Shown piece after piece: positions 17,701 through 26,555 of a DNA stretch of 64,000 nucleotides. Under the pieces are notes generated by a model, which saw nothing but the letters and a program-made list of their open reading frames with translations, did no database searches and had not been told where the DNA came from. Every line of letters starts with the position of its first letter. The stretch's first letter is position 1. Origin of the DNA: Pseudoxanthomonas spadix (lineage in GTDB: Bacteria; Pseudomonadota; Gammaproteobacteria; Xanthomonadales; Xanthomonadaceae); contig NZ_RDQN01000006.1 in the NCBI RefSeq assembly GCF_003703395.1, forward strand, positions 1 to 64,000, given 5' to 3'. Both the position numbers and the translations under genes were made by a program.

Positions 17701-19197
17701 ATGACGATGTACAGCTTCCACCCCCTCGTCCCACGCGTACTGGCGATGGCGATCTGCGCCTCGATGCTGCTGGCCAGCGTGACGCCGCTGCGGGCCCAGG
17801 ACAAGCCCGAGGGCCGTGGCGCGATGATGCGCGAGCGCATCGAACAGTCGCGCCAGAAGCAGGAAAACGCCCGCGACCAGCCGCAGGAGCAACGCCCGCA
17901 GCGCGATGACCAGCGCGCGCAGGCCGGGCAACGTGCCCAGCAGCAGCGTGCCGAACAGCAGCAACACGATCGCCAGGACCAACGGCGTGCCCAGGCGCAA
18001 CAGCGCGCCGAACAGCAACGCCAGCAGGCCGGGCAACGCAATGCGCAGCGCGAGGACGCCATCCGCGTCCAACGGGAACAGCGCCAGCAGCAGCAGGACA
18101 ACCAGGACGGACAGCGCGCCCAGGCGCGGCAGCAGGCCGAACAGATGCGCCAGCAGTCCGAACTGCGCGACCAGCAGCGCGGCGACCAGCTGCGCGGAAT
18201 GCGCCAACGCAACGCGCAGCAGCAGGCCCAGCGCCAGCAGGCCGCCGCGCAGCACCAGCGTCGAGGGGACGACCCGCGCGAGGCCTTGCTCCAGCAGCGG
18301 CGCGACCAGCAACAGCAGCGCGACGACCACCGCGCGCAGGCCCAACGCCAGCAGCAACTGGCCGAGCAACGGCGGGGTCGCCGGCAGGAGGACGGCCGCG
18401 CCGCCTCCCGCGTGCGTGAACTGCAGGCCCGCAGCGACAACGACGCATTGCGCCAGCGCCCGCAGCAGCGGCGCGAGATCTCCAGGATGCAGGACCAGGA
18501 CCGACGCAACCAAGGCGCGCTGCCATCGGGCACCGGCGATCGAGGCGATCGCGACCGGGATGGGGATGGGCGCCGCAACCACGATCTGACCCGGCTCGAC
18601 CGCGACCAGCAGCAGCGCCGCATCCGTGAAGAGCGCCACCGCGCCGAGGAGTATCGCCGCGGCGAAGACCAGCGTCATCGCCTGGCCCAACAGCGCGGGC
18701 GCGAACTGGAACGCCAGCGCCGCCACGCCCAGCACCGCTACCAGCAGGACTATGCCCGCCGTCTCCATGCGCAGCAGGACCGCTGGCAATCGCGCGGCTA
18801 CGACCACCAACGTGATCCCTACTACTACACGCCGGCCAGCTATCGCTACGGCTGGGGTGGCGCGTATTACCAGACCAACCGCTACGGCGCCGACCTGCTG
18901 CGCCAGGCGGTCAATTACGGCTACAACGAAGGCTTCCAGGCCGGTCGCGCCGATCGCCAGGACGGCTGGAGTTTCAGCGTTGACACGCCCTACGCCTACC
19001 AGGACGCCAACTATGGCTACTACGGCTATTACCTCGGCCAGGACACCTACAACCACTACTTTCGCGAAGGGTTCCGCCGTGGTTATGAAGACGGCTATTA
19101 CAGCCGTTATCGCTACGGCACCGCCAGTAACGGCAGCCACGTCATGCTGGCGGCCGTGCTCGGCACGATCCTGGGCCTGAGCCTGCTGGACAACTGA
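17701..19197 (+). CDS. Exported Gln/Arg-rich low-complexity protein with C-terminal repeat region
   Basis: This 498-residue protein has three visible parts. A signal peptide occupies about residues 1-30 (AICASMLLASVTPLRA, with AxA-like cleavage). A long stretch to about residue 375 is built almost entirely of Gln, Arg, Ala, Asp and Glu (runs such as QQQRAEQQQHDRQDQRRAQA), predicted to be helical or coiled-coil and highly charged. The C-terminal domain is Tyr/Gly-rich and contains two related motifs, YNEGFQAGRADRQDG and YFREGFRRGYEDGYY, followed by a hydrophobic tail (VMLAAVLGTILGLSLL). The start at 17701 keeps the signal peptide at the N-terminus. Its function is unknown; surface or periplasmic RNA, polymer or envelope binding are only possibilities. 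Confidence 0.8.
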   Translation: MTMYSFHPLVPRVLAMAICASMLLASVTPLRAQDKPEGRGAMMRERIEQSRQKQENARDQPQEQRPQRDDQRAQAGQRAQQQRAEQQQHDRQDQRRAQAQQRAEQQRQQAGQRNAQREDAIRVQREQRQQQQDNQDGQRAQARQQAEQMRQQSELRDQQRGDQLRGMRQRNAQQQAQRQQAAAQHQRRGDDPREALLQQRRDQQQQRDDHRAQAQRQQQLAEQRRGRRQEDGRAASRVRELQARSDNDALRQRPQQRREISRMQDQDRRNQGALPSGTGDRGDRDRDGDGRRNHDLTRLDRDQQQRRIREERHRAEEYRRGEDQRHRLAQQRGRELERQRRHAQHRYQQDYARRLHAQQDRWQSRGYDHQRDPYYYTPASYRYGWGGAYYQTNRYGADLLRQAVNYGYNEGFQAGRADRQDGWSFSVDTPYAYQDANYGYYGYYLGQDTYNHYFREGFRRGYEDGYYSRYRYGTASNGSHVMLAAVLGTILGLSLLDN

Positions 19198-19206
19198 GCC
19201 GGGCAT

Positions 19207-19412
19207 TCAGGCCGGCGCGCCCTCGCCTGTGGGCCGGGCGTGTTCGGTCGCCGCGCGCGCCGGATCGGACCCGGCATCGATGATGCGCACGTCCTGCGCG
19301 ATGGCCAGCGCGATGTGCTCCTCGGCCAGCGCCTTGAGCAGGCCGAAGAACAGGTCGTGACCAGCGCCCACGGGCCCACCACCAGGATGCCCAGGTAGCG
19401 CATCACCGCGGC
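19207..19412 (-). pseudogene. Decayed remnant of an MscS-type channel gene (tentative)
   Basis: On the minus strand a short frame reads LFFGLLKALAEEHIALAIAQ, then DVRIID, like the C-terminal end of MscS channels (pattern 'LFxALLxALxxxxIEIPxPQxDVRI'). Just upstream, in another frame, MRYLGILVVG resembles the start of the third MscS membrane helix, so most of the gene between them seems deleted and frameshifted. Of the 380 bp between 19198 and 19577, this is the only part with any likeness to a gene; the rest (19413-19577) shows nothing. The identification rests on a short match and is uncertain. Confidence 0.35.
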
Positions 19413-19577
19413 GACCGAACAAGGCCGACCGCAGCCTGGCGAACAAGCCAACATTGCGGGGCACGACGGATGGACGACCCTGCACGCAGGGTCTTGCACA
19501 GGCGGCGATGAAATCAGGCCCGTGCCGGGCTCGCCAAGGCGCCAGCCGGCGACAGGTTTGCCGCCGGCCAAGCCGGA

Positions 19578-20876
19578 TCAGCCGGCCGGCGTGGCCAGGA
19601 TGTGCTGGACCAGGGCCTGGTAGTCCGGCCGGATCGGATCGGCATGCGCCGGGCGCTGCAGCAGCGCGTTCAGCGCCGGCGGCACGGGCACCGCGCCCAC
19701 CAGCGGCTCGACCACGCTTTCGAACTTGGCCGGGTGGGCGGTGGCCGCCACCGCCCAGTCGCCCTCCACGCCCTGGTTGCGCAGGTCTTCCAGGACCTTG
19801 ACTGCGGTAGCCGTGTGCGGGCAGAACACCTCGCCAAAGTGCCGGTAGCGGCGCGCGATCAGCAGGCCGATTGCATCGTCGTCGACGCTGGCCGCGGTGA
19901 AGGCCGCACGCAGCGCCGCATCATCGCCGTGGTAGAGCCAGCGCAGGCGCTCGAAGTTGCTCGGCGCGCCCACGTCCATGGCATTGGCGATCGTGGCCAC
20001 GCTGGGTTGCGGTAGGTAGTCCTTGCCGGCGAAGTAATCCGGCAGCACCCGGTTGGCGTTGGTGGCCAGCACGATCCGGCCGATCGGCACGCCCAGCGCG
20101 CGCGCCAGGATCGCGGCCATCGCATTGCCCAGGTTGCCGGTGGGAATGACGAAGTTCAGCGCCTGGCCGGTCTGCGCGCGGTGGCACAGTGCGGCGTGCG
20201 CGTAGTAGCTCATCTGCGGCAGCAGGCGGCCCAGGCTGATGCTGTTGGCCGAACTCAGCGGCGCCCGCGCCTGCAGTGACGCATCGGACAGCGCGCGCTT
20301 GACCAGCGCCTGGCAGTCATCGAACGAGCCGGCCACGCGCAAGGCGGTGATGTTGTCGCCGAAGCAGCCCAGCTGGTGCGCCTGGCGCGGCGACACCCGG
20401 CCGTCCGGATACAGCACCACCACGCGCAGGTTCGGCTGCCGGTGGAAGGCCGCCGCCACCGCCGCGCCGGTATCGCCGGAGGTCGCCACCAGGATCGTCA
20501 GCGGCCTGGCATCGGCGCCGCGCAGGCGGGTCAGGCACTGCGCCAGAAAGCGCGCACCGAAATCCTTGAACGCCGCGGTGGGTCCGTGGAACAGCTCCAG
20601 CACCTGGTCACCGGGCGTGGCCAGCGGCAACAGCGGCGCGGGAAAGTCGAACGCGCTTTCGCAGATCGCCGCGAGCTGGCTCTCCAGCCGGTCGCCTGCA
20701 AAGAACGGCTGCAGCAGCGTGGCGGCGGTCTGCGCCAGGCTATGGCCGGGCTGCAGTTCGCGCGCGTCCGGCATGGCCTGCGGCACGTACAGGCCGCCAT
20801 CGGGCGCAAGGCCAGCGGCGATGGCATCGCTCAGGGAGACGGCGGGCGAAGCGTTGCGGGTGGAGATGAAGTTCAT
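19578..20876 (-). CDS. thrC: Threonine synthase
   Basis: ThrC converts O-phosphohomoserine to threonine with pyridoxal phosphate. The 432-residue protein begins MNFISTRNASPAVSLSDA and has the PLP-lysine K104 in FHGPTAAFKDFGARF, the phosphate-binding ATSGDTGAAVA loop and VIPTGNLGNAMA. Length and motifs fit the proteobacterial enzyme. It is the last gene of the thrABC order, separated from thrB by 180 bp that hold a REP palindrome; transcription may be reduced or interrupted there. Confidence 0.96.
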   Translation of the reverse strand: MNFISTRNASPAVSLSDAIAAGLAPDGGLYVPQAMPDARELQPGHSLAQTAATLLQPFFAGDRLESQLAAICESAFDFPAPLLPLATPGDQVLELFHGPTAAFKDFGARFLAQCLTRLRGADARPLTILVATSGDTGAAVAAAFHRQPNLRVVVLYPDGRVSPRQAHQLGCFGDNITALRVAGSFDDCQALVKRALSDASLQARAPLSSANSISLGRLLPQMSYYAHAALCHRAQTGQALNFVIPTGNLGNAMAAILARALGVPIGRIVLATNANRVLPDYFAGKDYLPQPSVATIANAMDVGAPSNFERLRWLYHGDDAALRAAFTAASVDDDAIGLLIARRYRHFGEVFCPHTATAVKVLEDLRNQGVEGDWAVAATAHPAKFESVVEPLVGAVPVPPALNALLQRPAHADPIRPDYQALVQHILATPAG

Positions 20877-20960
20877 GGACAGATTCCAAAGTGACTCGGT
20901 GAGGCCAGGCCATCTCGCAGCGCAATGCGCCCGACTCGGCCGGTTGAAAAACGCACTTGG

Positions 20961-21046
20961 TGGGAGCCGCTACAGCGGCGAATGGTGCTTTTGCGGGCTC
21001 AAGGCCTGCAGCGGCCGAGCCCCGTTCGCCGCTGAAGCGGCTCCCA
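20961..21046. repeat. REP-type palindrome between thrB and thrC
   Basis: The left arm TGGGAGCCGCTACAGCGGCG (extending to 20982) pairs with the right arm at 21025-21046 ending GAAGCGGCTCCCA; 21 of 22 positions are complementary. It lies in the thrB-thrC intergenic gap and could act as a partial terminator or mRNA stabiliser within the operon. Confidence 0.8.
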
Positions 21047-21056
21047 CAAGCGCAGA

Positions 21057-21977
21057 TCACAGCACCTGCGCGCCCGGCGCGGCGATCCGCGAGACCCAGG
21101 CCTGCGACTGCAAGCCTGCCGCCTTGAACGCGGCTTGCACCGCAGGGGCGGCCGCTTCGGCGCAGGCGCGCTGCTCGAACCAGCCGAAGATGCTCGGACC
21201 GGCGCCGGAAATGCTGGCGCCCATCGCCCCGCCGGCCAGCATGGCCGCCTTGGCCGCCTCGAAGCCCACGATCAGCGGCGCCCGGCGCGGTTCGACCAGC
21301 ACGTCCTTCAGGCCGGCACGGACCAGCGCGGCATCGCCGGCATGGCAACCGGCCAGTACCAGCGCCAGGTTGGCGCTCTGGGCGACGAACTCGTTCAGCG
21401 CATAGGTGCCGGCCAGCGCGGCACGGGCACGGCGGGTTTCCAGAATCGCCTCCGGATGCACCAGCAGGCTGTGCCAGGCATGCGGCACCGGCACGCTGAC
21501 CAAGTGCTCGGCGGTGGCCAGCACCAGGCCGCCCAGCAGCATCGGCCCCAGGTTGTCGCCGTGCTTGCCGCCGCTGGCGACCGCTTCGCCGACCAGCGCG
21601 AACGGATACAGCGCCTGGCGCGACAGCGGCGCCTCCAGCAGCGCATTGGCCGCCACCAGCGCGGCCACGCAGGAGGCCGCCGAGCCGCCCATGCCCGAGC
21701 CCAGCGGTATTCCCTTGTCGATCTCGACCTCGAAGCCGAACGGCAGCGCGAGTGCTTGGCGCATGGCGATCAGCGCCGCGCCGGCGGTATTGGACGGCGC
21801 ATCCAGCGGCAGGTCGACCGTGGTGCCGCCGATCGCGGCAATGCGCACCGTCGGCGCGTCGATGCGGCGCACGGTGACCGTGTCGCCCGGCCCTTCGATC
21901 ACGTGGCCCAGGATGTCGAAACCGACGCCGACGTTGCCGACCGAGGCCGGCGCGAACGCACGTGCCTGATCCTTCAC
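21057..21977 (-). CDS. thrB: Homoserine kinase (GTG start)
   Basis: ThrB phosphorylates homoserine. The 306-residue GHMP kinase has the substrate-side start [18 protein letters not shown], the ATP loop [17 protein letters not shown] and the C-terminal [11 protein letters not shown] motif. The start is GTG at 21977, overlapping the thrA stop by 4 bp (GTGA), so translation is coupled. The long minus-strand frame that continues upstream of the GTG is only the out-of-frame shadow of thrA. Confidence 0.95.
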   Translation of the reverse strand: MKDQARAFAPASVGNVGVGFDILGHVIEGPGDTVTVRRIDAPTVRIAAIGGTTVDLPLDAPSNTAGAALIAMRQALALPFGFEVEIDKGIPLGSGMGGSAASCVAALVAANALLEAPLSRQALYPFALVGEAVASGGKHGDNLGPMLLGGLVLATAEHLVSVPVPHAWHSLLVHPEAILETRRARAALAGTYALNEFVAQSANLALVLAGCHAGDAALVRAGLKDVLVEPRRAPLIVGFEAAKAAMLAGGAMGASISGAGPSIFGWFEQRACAEAAAPAVQAAFKAAGLQSQAWVSRIAAPGAQVL

Positions 21978-24457
21978 AGGCGCGCCCCCTGCCCGGCCGC
22001 CACCCGCAGCAGGTCGGCGAACACGCCGGCCGCGGTGACTTCCGGGCCGGCGCCCGGGCCCTGCACGATCAGCGGATTGGCGCAATAGCGGCGCGTGTTG
22101 AACTGCACGATGTTGTCGGTCAGGCGCAGCCTGGCGAAGGCGTGGTCGGCCGGCAGTTCCACCAGGCCGACGCTGGCGCCGCCTTCGTGCAGGCGCCCGA
22201 CATAGCGCAGCACGTTGCCCGAGGCGCGCGCATCGGACAGGCGCTTGGCGAACACCGCGTCCACTTGCCCCAGGCGCGCCATGAAGTCCTCCACGCTGGC
22301 CTGGCGCAGGCCCTCGGGCACCAGGCTTTCCACCTGCACCTCTTCCAGCGAGAGGGTCCTGCCGATCTCGCGCGCCAGGATCACCAGCTTGCGGGCCACG
22401 TCGGTGCCGGACAGGTCCTCGCGCGGATCGGGCTCGGTGTAGCCCATTGCGCGGGCCTGGGCGACCAGTTCGGAGAACGGCACGCTGCCGTCGAACTTGT
22501 TGAACAGCCAGGCCAGGGTGCCGGAGAAGATGCCCTCGATGCTGGTCACCACATCGCCGGTATCGACCAGGTCGCGCAGCGTGTTGATCACCGGCAGGCC
22601 GGCGCCGACAGTGGCTTCGTAGCGAAAACGCGCGCCACTGGCGGCAGCGGCCTCGGTGATGGCCTGGTAGCGCGCCAGCGGGCCGGCGCCTGCCTGCTTG
22701 TTCGGCGTGACCACGTGGATGCCCGCAGCCAGCCACTGCGCATAGCGGTCGGCCACGGCCGGGCTGGCCGAGCAGTCCACGATCACCGTGTGCGGCAGAT
22801 GCGAGGCCAGCAGGTGTTCGGTGAAGCGGTCCAGGTCCAGCGCCTGGCTGGCCTGTTCGAAGGGCACCTTCCAGTCGCCCTCGATGCTGCGCTCGGCCAG
22901 CAGCATGCGCCGGGACGAGGCGATCGCGCGCAGGCGCAGGTCCACGTTGGCCTTGGCCAGCAGTTGCGGCTGGGCGGCACGTAGCTGCTCCAGCAGCGCG
23001 CGGCCGACGTTGCCCGGCCCGATCACGCCCACCGCGAAGGTCTGCGGCGACAGCCAGAAACCGGCATGCGCCGCGCGCAGCGCCTTGGTCGCGTCGCTGC
23101 TGGCAATGGCCACCGAGATGTTGCGCTCGGACGAGCCCTGGGCGATGGCCAGGATGTTGACCCGCGCCCGGCCCAGCGATTCGAACAGGCGCGCGGCCAC
23201 GCCCGGCATGCCGGCCATGCCGTCGCCGACCGCGGCCAGCACGCTCACCCCGTCGGTGAGCTGCACGCGCTGGATCTGGGCGATGGACAGCTCGTGGGCA
23301 AAGGCGGTCAGCAGCGCAGCGCGCCCACGCACCGCATCGGCGGACTTGACCACGCAGCAGATCGAATGCTCGGACGAACCCTGCGAGATCATCACCACCG
23401 ACACGCGCGCATCGCGCAGCGCAGCGAACACCCGCTCGGCCGTGCCCGGCACGCCGATCAGGCCGGTGCCTTCCAGGTTGAGCACGGCCAGGTCCGGCGA
23501 CAGGGTCAGGCCCTTGACCGGGCCGGCGGTGTCCCTGCGCGCGGTGATGCGCGTGCCCGGATGGTCGGGCTGGAAGGTGTTGCGGATGATGATCGGCAGG
23601 CCGCGCTCGATCGCCGGCGACATGGTCTGCGGATGCACGACCTTGGCGCCGAAGTAGGCCAGCTCGCAGGCTTCGTCGTAGCTGAGCGATTCCAGCTGCA
23701 CCGCTTCGGGCACCACCCGCGGATCGGCCGAGAGCACGCCATCGACGTCGGTCCAGATGTGCAGTTCCACCGCGTCGAACAAGGCGGCAAAGATCGCACC
23801 GGAGTAATCGCTGCCATTGCGGCCCAGGGTGGTGATGCGGTTGCCGCGATCGCGGGCGACGAAGCCGGTGACCACCACCCGCCTGGCCGGGTTGGCCGCG
23901 CGCCACTGGCGCAGGCGCTGGGCGCTGAGCTCCCAGTCCACGTCCACGCCCAGATCGTTGCGGTCCACCACCAGCACCTCGCGCGCATCCAGCACCGCGC
24001 AATCCTCGCCGCGGCTGCGCAGGTGATCGCCGAGCAGCCTGGCCGAATACACCTCGCCCAGGCCCTGCACGCGCTCGAGCACCTCGCGCGGCAGTTCGCC
24101 GATCACCGACAGCGCCTGCAACACCTCGGCCAGCATGTCGAACTGGGCATCCAGCCATTCCACGGTCGGGCCCGAATGCTCGCCCAGCAGGGCCACGGCC
24201 GCGCCGCGATGGCGGGCGCGCAGTTCGTGCCAGCGCTCGCGCCAGTCCTCCAGGTTGCCGGCCGCGCGCCCGGCCAGGTCGATCAGCGCATCGGTGACCC
24301 CCTTCATCGCCGAGACCACGGTGATCTGTTGGTCTTCCTCGCGCGCCAGCAGCAGGTCGGCCACGTGGCGATAGCGGGTGGCATCGGCCACGGAGGTGCC
24401 GCCGAACTTGTGGGCGACGGTTTTCAGCGGTTGGGCGTGTGCTGCAGGCGACGACAT
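21974..24457 (-). CDS. thrA: Bifunctional aspartokinase I / homoserine dehydrogenase I
   Basis: This 827-residue fusion carries out the first and third steps from aspartate to threonine. The aspartokinase part (about 1-300) starts [16 protein letters not shown] and has [20 protein letters not shown]. Paired ACT domains follow (about 315-460; [20 protein letters not shown] and [19 protein letters not shown]), which give allosteric threonine control in the family. The homoserine dehydrogenase starts near 472 with the NAD(P) loop [17 protein letters not shown]. It is first in thrABC and is preceded by a Thr/Ile-rich leader peptide, so attenuation is expected. A second aspartokinase gene, fused to lysA, lies at 56014. 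Confidence 0.97.
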   Translation of the reverse strand: MSSPAAHAQPLKTVAHKFGGTSVADATRYRHVADLLLAREEDQQITVVSAMKGVTDALIDLAGRAAGNLEDWRERWHELRARHRGAAVALLGEHSGPTVEWLDAQFDMLAEVLQALSVIGELPREVLERVQGLGEVYSARLLGDHLRSRGEDCAVLDAREVLVVDRNDLGVDVDWELSAQRLRQWRAANPARRVVVTGFVARDRGNRITTLGRNGSDYSGAIFAALFDAVELHIWTDVDGVLSADPRVVPEAVQLESLSYDEACELAYFGAKVVHPQTMSPAIERGLPIIIRNTFQPDHPGTRITARRDTAGPVKGLTLSPDLAVLNLEGTGLIGVPGTAERVFAALRDARVSVVMISQGSSEHSICCVVKSADAVRGRAALLTAFAHELSIAQIQRVQLTDGVSVLAAVGDGMAGMPGVAARLFESLGRARVNILAIAQGSSERNISVAIASSDATKALRAAHAGFWLSPQTFAVGVIGPGNVGRALLEQLRAAQPQLLAKANVDLRLRAIASSRRMLLAERSIEGDWKVPFEQASQALDLDRFTEHLLASHLPHTVIVDCSASPAVADRYAQWLAAGIHVVTPNKQAGAGPLARYQAITEAAAASGARFRYEATVGAGLPVINTLRDLVDTGDVVTSIEGIFSGTLAWLFNKFDGSVPFSELVAQARAMGYTEPDPREDLSGTDVARKLVILAREIGRTLSLEEVQVESLVPEGLRQASVEDFMARLGQVDAVFAKRLSDARASGNVLRYVGRLHEGGASVGLVELPADHAFARLRLTDNIVQFNTRRYCANPLIVQGPGAGPEVTAAGVFADLLRVAAGQGARL

Positions 24458-24489
24458 GGGGACCTCAGGGTTGGGAGGGCCTCGCGCGC

Positions 24490-24519
24490 ATCAGGATGTG
24501 GGGGCTCCCGCATCCTGAT
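24490..24519 (-). promoter_or_regulatory. Hairpin in the thr leader between thrL and thrA
   Basis: ATCAGGATGTGGG (24490-24502) faces CCCGCATCCTGAT (24507-24519), a 13-bp stem with one mismatch and a 4-base loop. It lies between the leader peptide and thrA, where an attenuator would be expected. A second possible stem (24566-24575 with 24581-24590) overlaps the last Thr codons of the leader. The larger stem lacks a U-run, so whether it terminates is uncertain. Confidence 0.5.
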
Positions 24520-24548
24520 CCGGGTGCGGGGCGGTGGTTGCGAAAAAC

Positions 24549-24677
24549 TTACGCTTGCACGGCCGACCACACCCGAAGACCCCGGGTGGTGATAATGGTC
24601 GTGGTGCCGGGCACGCCCAGGCCAGGGCCCGCGATGGACGCGGTGCAGGCGGCGAAGGGGGAGGCCAGGTGCGACAT
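24549..24677 (-). CDS. thrL: thr operon leader peptide (42 aa)
   Basis: The reading frame from ATG (24677-24675) to TAA (24551-24549) encodes 42 residues. In the middle is TTTIITT (codons ACC ACG ACC ATT ATC ACC ACC, 24605-24585), the Thr/Ile codon run typical of thr-operon leader peptides, where low charged tRNA-Thr or tRNA-Ile stalls the ribosome and allows transcription into thrA. It lies 92 bp upstream of thrA on the same strand, with stem-forming sequence after the control codons. I see no Shine-Dalgarno site before the ATG. It is too short for routine gene finding. The codon run and position make the call strong; the exact start codon is less sure. Confidence 0.82.
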   Translation of the reverse strand: MSHLASPFAACTASIAGPGLGVPGTTTIITTRGLRVWSAVQA

Positions 24678-24685
24678 GGGCGGCT

Positions 24686-24714
24686 AATGAAACCCAAGCG
24701 GGGTGCGCTGTCAA
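24686..24714 (-). promoter_or_regulatory. Putative promoter of thrL-thrABC
   Basis: On the minus strand a perfect -35 hexamer TTGACA (24714-24709) is followed after exactly 17 bp by TTCATT (24691-24686), a weak -10. Start of transcription would fall within about 1-3 bases of the thrL ATG at 24677, so the leader peptide would be read from a nearly leaderless mRNA. Confidence 0.5.
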
Positions 24715-25033
24715 GCGATGGTGGAACAATACATCCTTCAAGCTGCCGATCGTTTCAGGAGCAACATCAACACCGGTCATACAACGCCCCATGCCTGCAT
24801 CGCCGAGCGTCTTCATTCGGCCCGGATATGTCCGGATTCCCGACCTGACCGGTCAGCCTCTCAGCGTGCGCGAGCTGCGGCAGGGTCACCGGCGCCAATC
24901 CAGCGCCTGTGGCGGATGGTTCGCCTGGCACTTCACCAGGACCGGGCGCAGGCCTGCCGAGAAGATCATCGTCGGCACCGACCCACTGGACCGCGGCCGC
25001 GGACGTTGCGGCACCACCGCTACAATGCGCGTC
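24715..25033. other. Divergent intergenic region between thrL and the DUF502 gene
   Basis: Roughly 320 bp with no convincing gene. The plus-strand frame upstream of 25034 stays open from 24791 but lacks family similarity. A TACAAT box at 25021-25026, just before the DUF502 start, could be a -10 element. Composition is less GC-rich near 24720-24790. Confidence 0.4.
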
Positions 25034-25708
25034 ATGTCCAACCCCGCCACGCCGCACCCTTCCCTGCAGGGCCTGTTCCTGACCGGCCTGCTCACCCTGT
25101 TGCCGATCTGGCTGACCTGGGTGGTGGTCAAGTTCGTCTTCGTGCTGCTGTCCGATGTCAGCAAGCCCCTGGTCGAACCGATCTCGCGGCAGATCGCGCA
25201 GGATTTCCCGGGTGCGGCGCCGTGGTTCACCGGCGTGTGGATCCAGAACGTGATTGCGCTGGTTGCCACCCTGCTGGTGATCGTGCTGGTGGGCTTCCTG
25301 ACCCGGCGCGTGGTCGGGCAGACCCTGCTGCGCTGGTTCGAATCGCTGATTCGCCGGGTGCCGCTGGCCAGCACCATCTATACCAGCGCGCGCCAGTTGC
25401 TGGACATCCTGCAGACCAAGCCGGGCAGCACCCAGCGCGTGGTCCTGATCGACTTCCCGCACCGGGACATGAAGTCGGTCGGGCTGGTCACCCGGGTAAT
25501 GCGCGAACAGGACACCGGGCGCGAGCTGGCCGCCGTGTACGTGCCGACCACGCCCAACCCGACCTCCGGCTACCTGGAAATCGTCCCGGTGGAACTGCTG
25601 ACGCCGACCGACTGGAGCGTGGACCAGGCGATGAGCTTCATCATCTCCGGCGGCGCGGTGGCGCCGGACGCGATGCCGTTCACCCGCAGCGGCGATCGCC
25701 GCGCATGA
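25034..25708 (+). CDS. DUF502-family membrane protein
   Basis: This 224-residue protein has two membrane helices, LFLTGLLTLLPIWLTWVVVK (about 12-31) and NVIALVATLLVIVLVGFLT (about 72-90), followed by a soluble domain with VPLASTIYTSARQLLDIL and VYVPTTPNPTSGYLEIVP, the hallmark region of DUF502. Function unknown. The ATG at 25034 is used because upstream sequence in frame is not conserved-looking. Its stop overlaps the start of the next gene (ATGA, 25705-25708), so the two are translationally coupled. In related genomes DUF502 genes often neighbour aspS; I see no aspS here. Confidence 0.85.
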   Translation: MSNPATPHPSLQGLFLTGLLTLLPIWLTWVVVKFVFVLLSDVSKPLVEPISRQIAQDFPGAAPWFTGVWIQNVIALVATLLVIVLVGFLTRRVVGQTLLRWFESLIRRVPLASTIYTSARQLLDILQTKPGSTQRVVLIDFPHRDMKSVGLVTRVMREQDTGRELAAVYVPTTPNPTSGYLEIVPVELLTPTDWSVDQAMSFIISGGAVAPDAMPFTRSGDRRA

Positions 25709-26484
25709 GCGTGGGGTCGCGCACCCTGGACGACCGCGCGGTGCGGCTGTTCATCGCCCTGGCGGCGTTTCTGTGCGTCAACGCGGTGCTGGCCGAATTC
25801 ATCGGGGTCAAGATCTTTGCCCTGGAAGACACCCTGGGCATCGCGCCGCTGCAGTGGAACCTGTTTGGCGAGAATGGCTCGCTGAGCTTCACCGTCGGCA
25901 CGCTGCTGTGGCCATTCGTGTTCGTGCTGACCGACACCATCAACGAGTTCTTCGGCCGTCGCGGCGTGCGCTTCATCTCGTGGGTGGCCGTGGCCCTGAT
26001 CGTGTACGGGTTCCTGTTCGCGTTCCTGGCGATCAAGACCGCGCCGGCCGGCTGGTGGGTGGGCGCAGCCGCCAGCCAGGGCGTGCCTGACTACCAGGCC
26101 GCGTTCGCGGCGATCTTCGGCCAGGGCATGTGGTCCATCGGTGGCTCGATCGTGGCGTTCCTGTTGGGCCAGCTGATCGACGTGTCGGTGTTCCACCGCA
26201 TCCGCAATGTCACCGGCGAAAAATACGTCTGGCTGCGCGCCACCGGGTCGACCGCCGTGTCCCAGCTGGTGGACAGTTTCGTGGTGATCTACATCGCCTT
26301 CGTGCTCGGCCCGCAGCACTGGTCCACGCCGCGGTTCCTGGCGATCAGCACGGTCAACTACGGCTACAAGATGCTGGCGGCGGTGGCGATGATCCCGCTG
26401 CTGTACCTGATGCGCCACGCGATCCGCACCTACCTGGGCCGCGCGCGCGAACAACAACTGCGGGCCGAAGCGGCGGCAGATTGA
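25705..26484 (+). CDS. Queuosine precursor transporter (YhhQ/VUT family)
   Basis: This 259-residue membrane protein has about six helices and the VUT-family lines NAVLAEFIGVKIF, TVGTLLWPFVFVLTDTINEFFG, and STAVSQLVDSFVVIYIAF. YhhQ-type members import queuosine precursors (preQ0/preQ1) for tRNA modification. The start overlaps the DUF502 stop. No queuosine biosynthesis gene is adjacent in the window, which is common. Substrate assignment rests on the family, not on local context. Confidence 0.88.
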   Translation: MSVGSRTLDDRAVRLFIALAAFLCVNAVLAEFIGVKIFALEDTLGIAPLQWNLFGENGSLSFTVGTLLWPFVFVLTDTINEFFGRRGVRFISWVAVALIVYGFLFAFLAIKTAPAGWWVGAAASQGVPDYQAAFAAIFGQGMWSIGGSIVAFLLGQLIDVSVFHRIRNVTGEKYVWLRATGSTAVSQLVDSFVVIYIAFVLGPQHWSTPRFLAISTVNYGYKMLAAVAMIPLLYLMRHAIRTYLGRAREQQLRAEAAAD

Positions 26485-26555
26485 GGCCGGGGAACCATGT
26501 CCGATTCAACTGCCTGATTCATAAAGGGATGGGCGACACGCCCTAGAATCGCGCC

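Noticed and set aside
17632-19206. Hydrophobic 'membrane protein' frame antisense to the Gln/Arg-rich gene
   Set aside because: CAG and CGC codons read in reverse give Leu- and Ala-rich codons; the plus strand has a signal peptide and a structured C-terminus.
21057-24158. Very long minus-strand open frame (1033 codons) covering thrB and most of thrA
   Set aside because: Only its last part (from GTG 21977) is thrB; the upstream part is the out-of-frame shadow of thrA in GC-rich DNA.
24490-24519. Considered as a definite terminator of the thr leader
   Set aside because: The stem is good but no U-run follows it; kept only as a regulatory hairpin of uncertain role.
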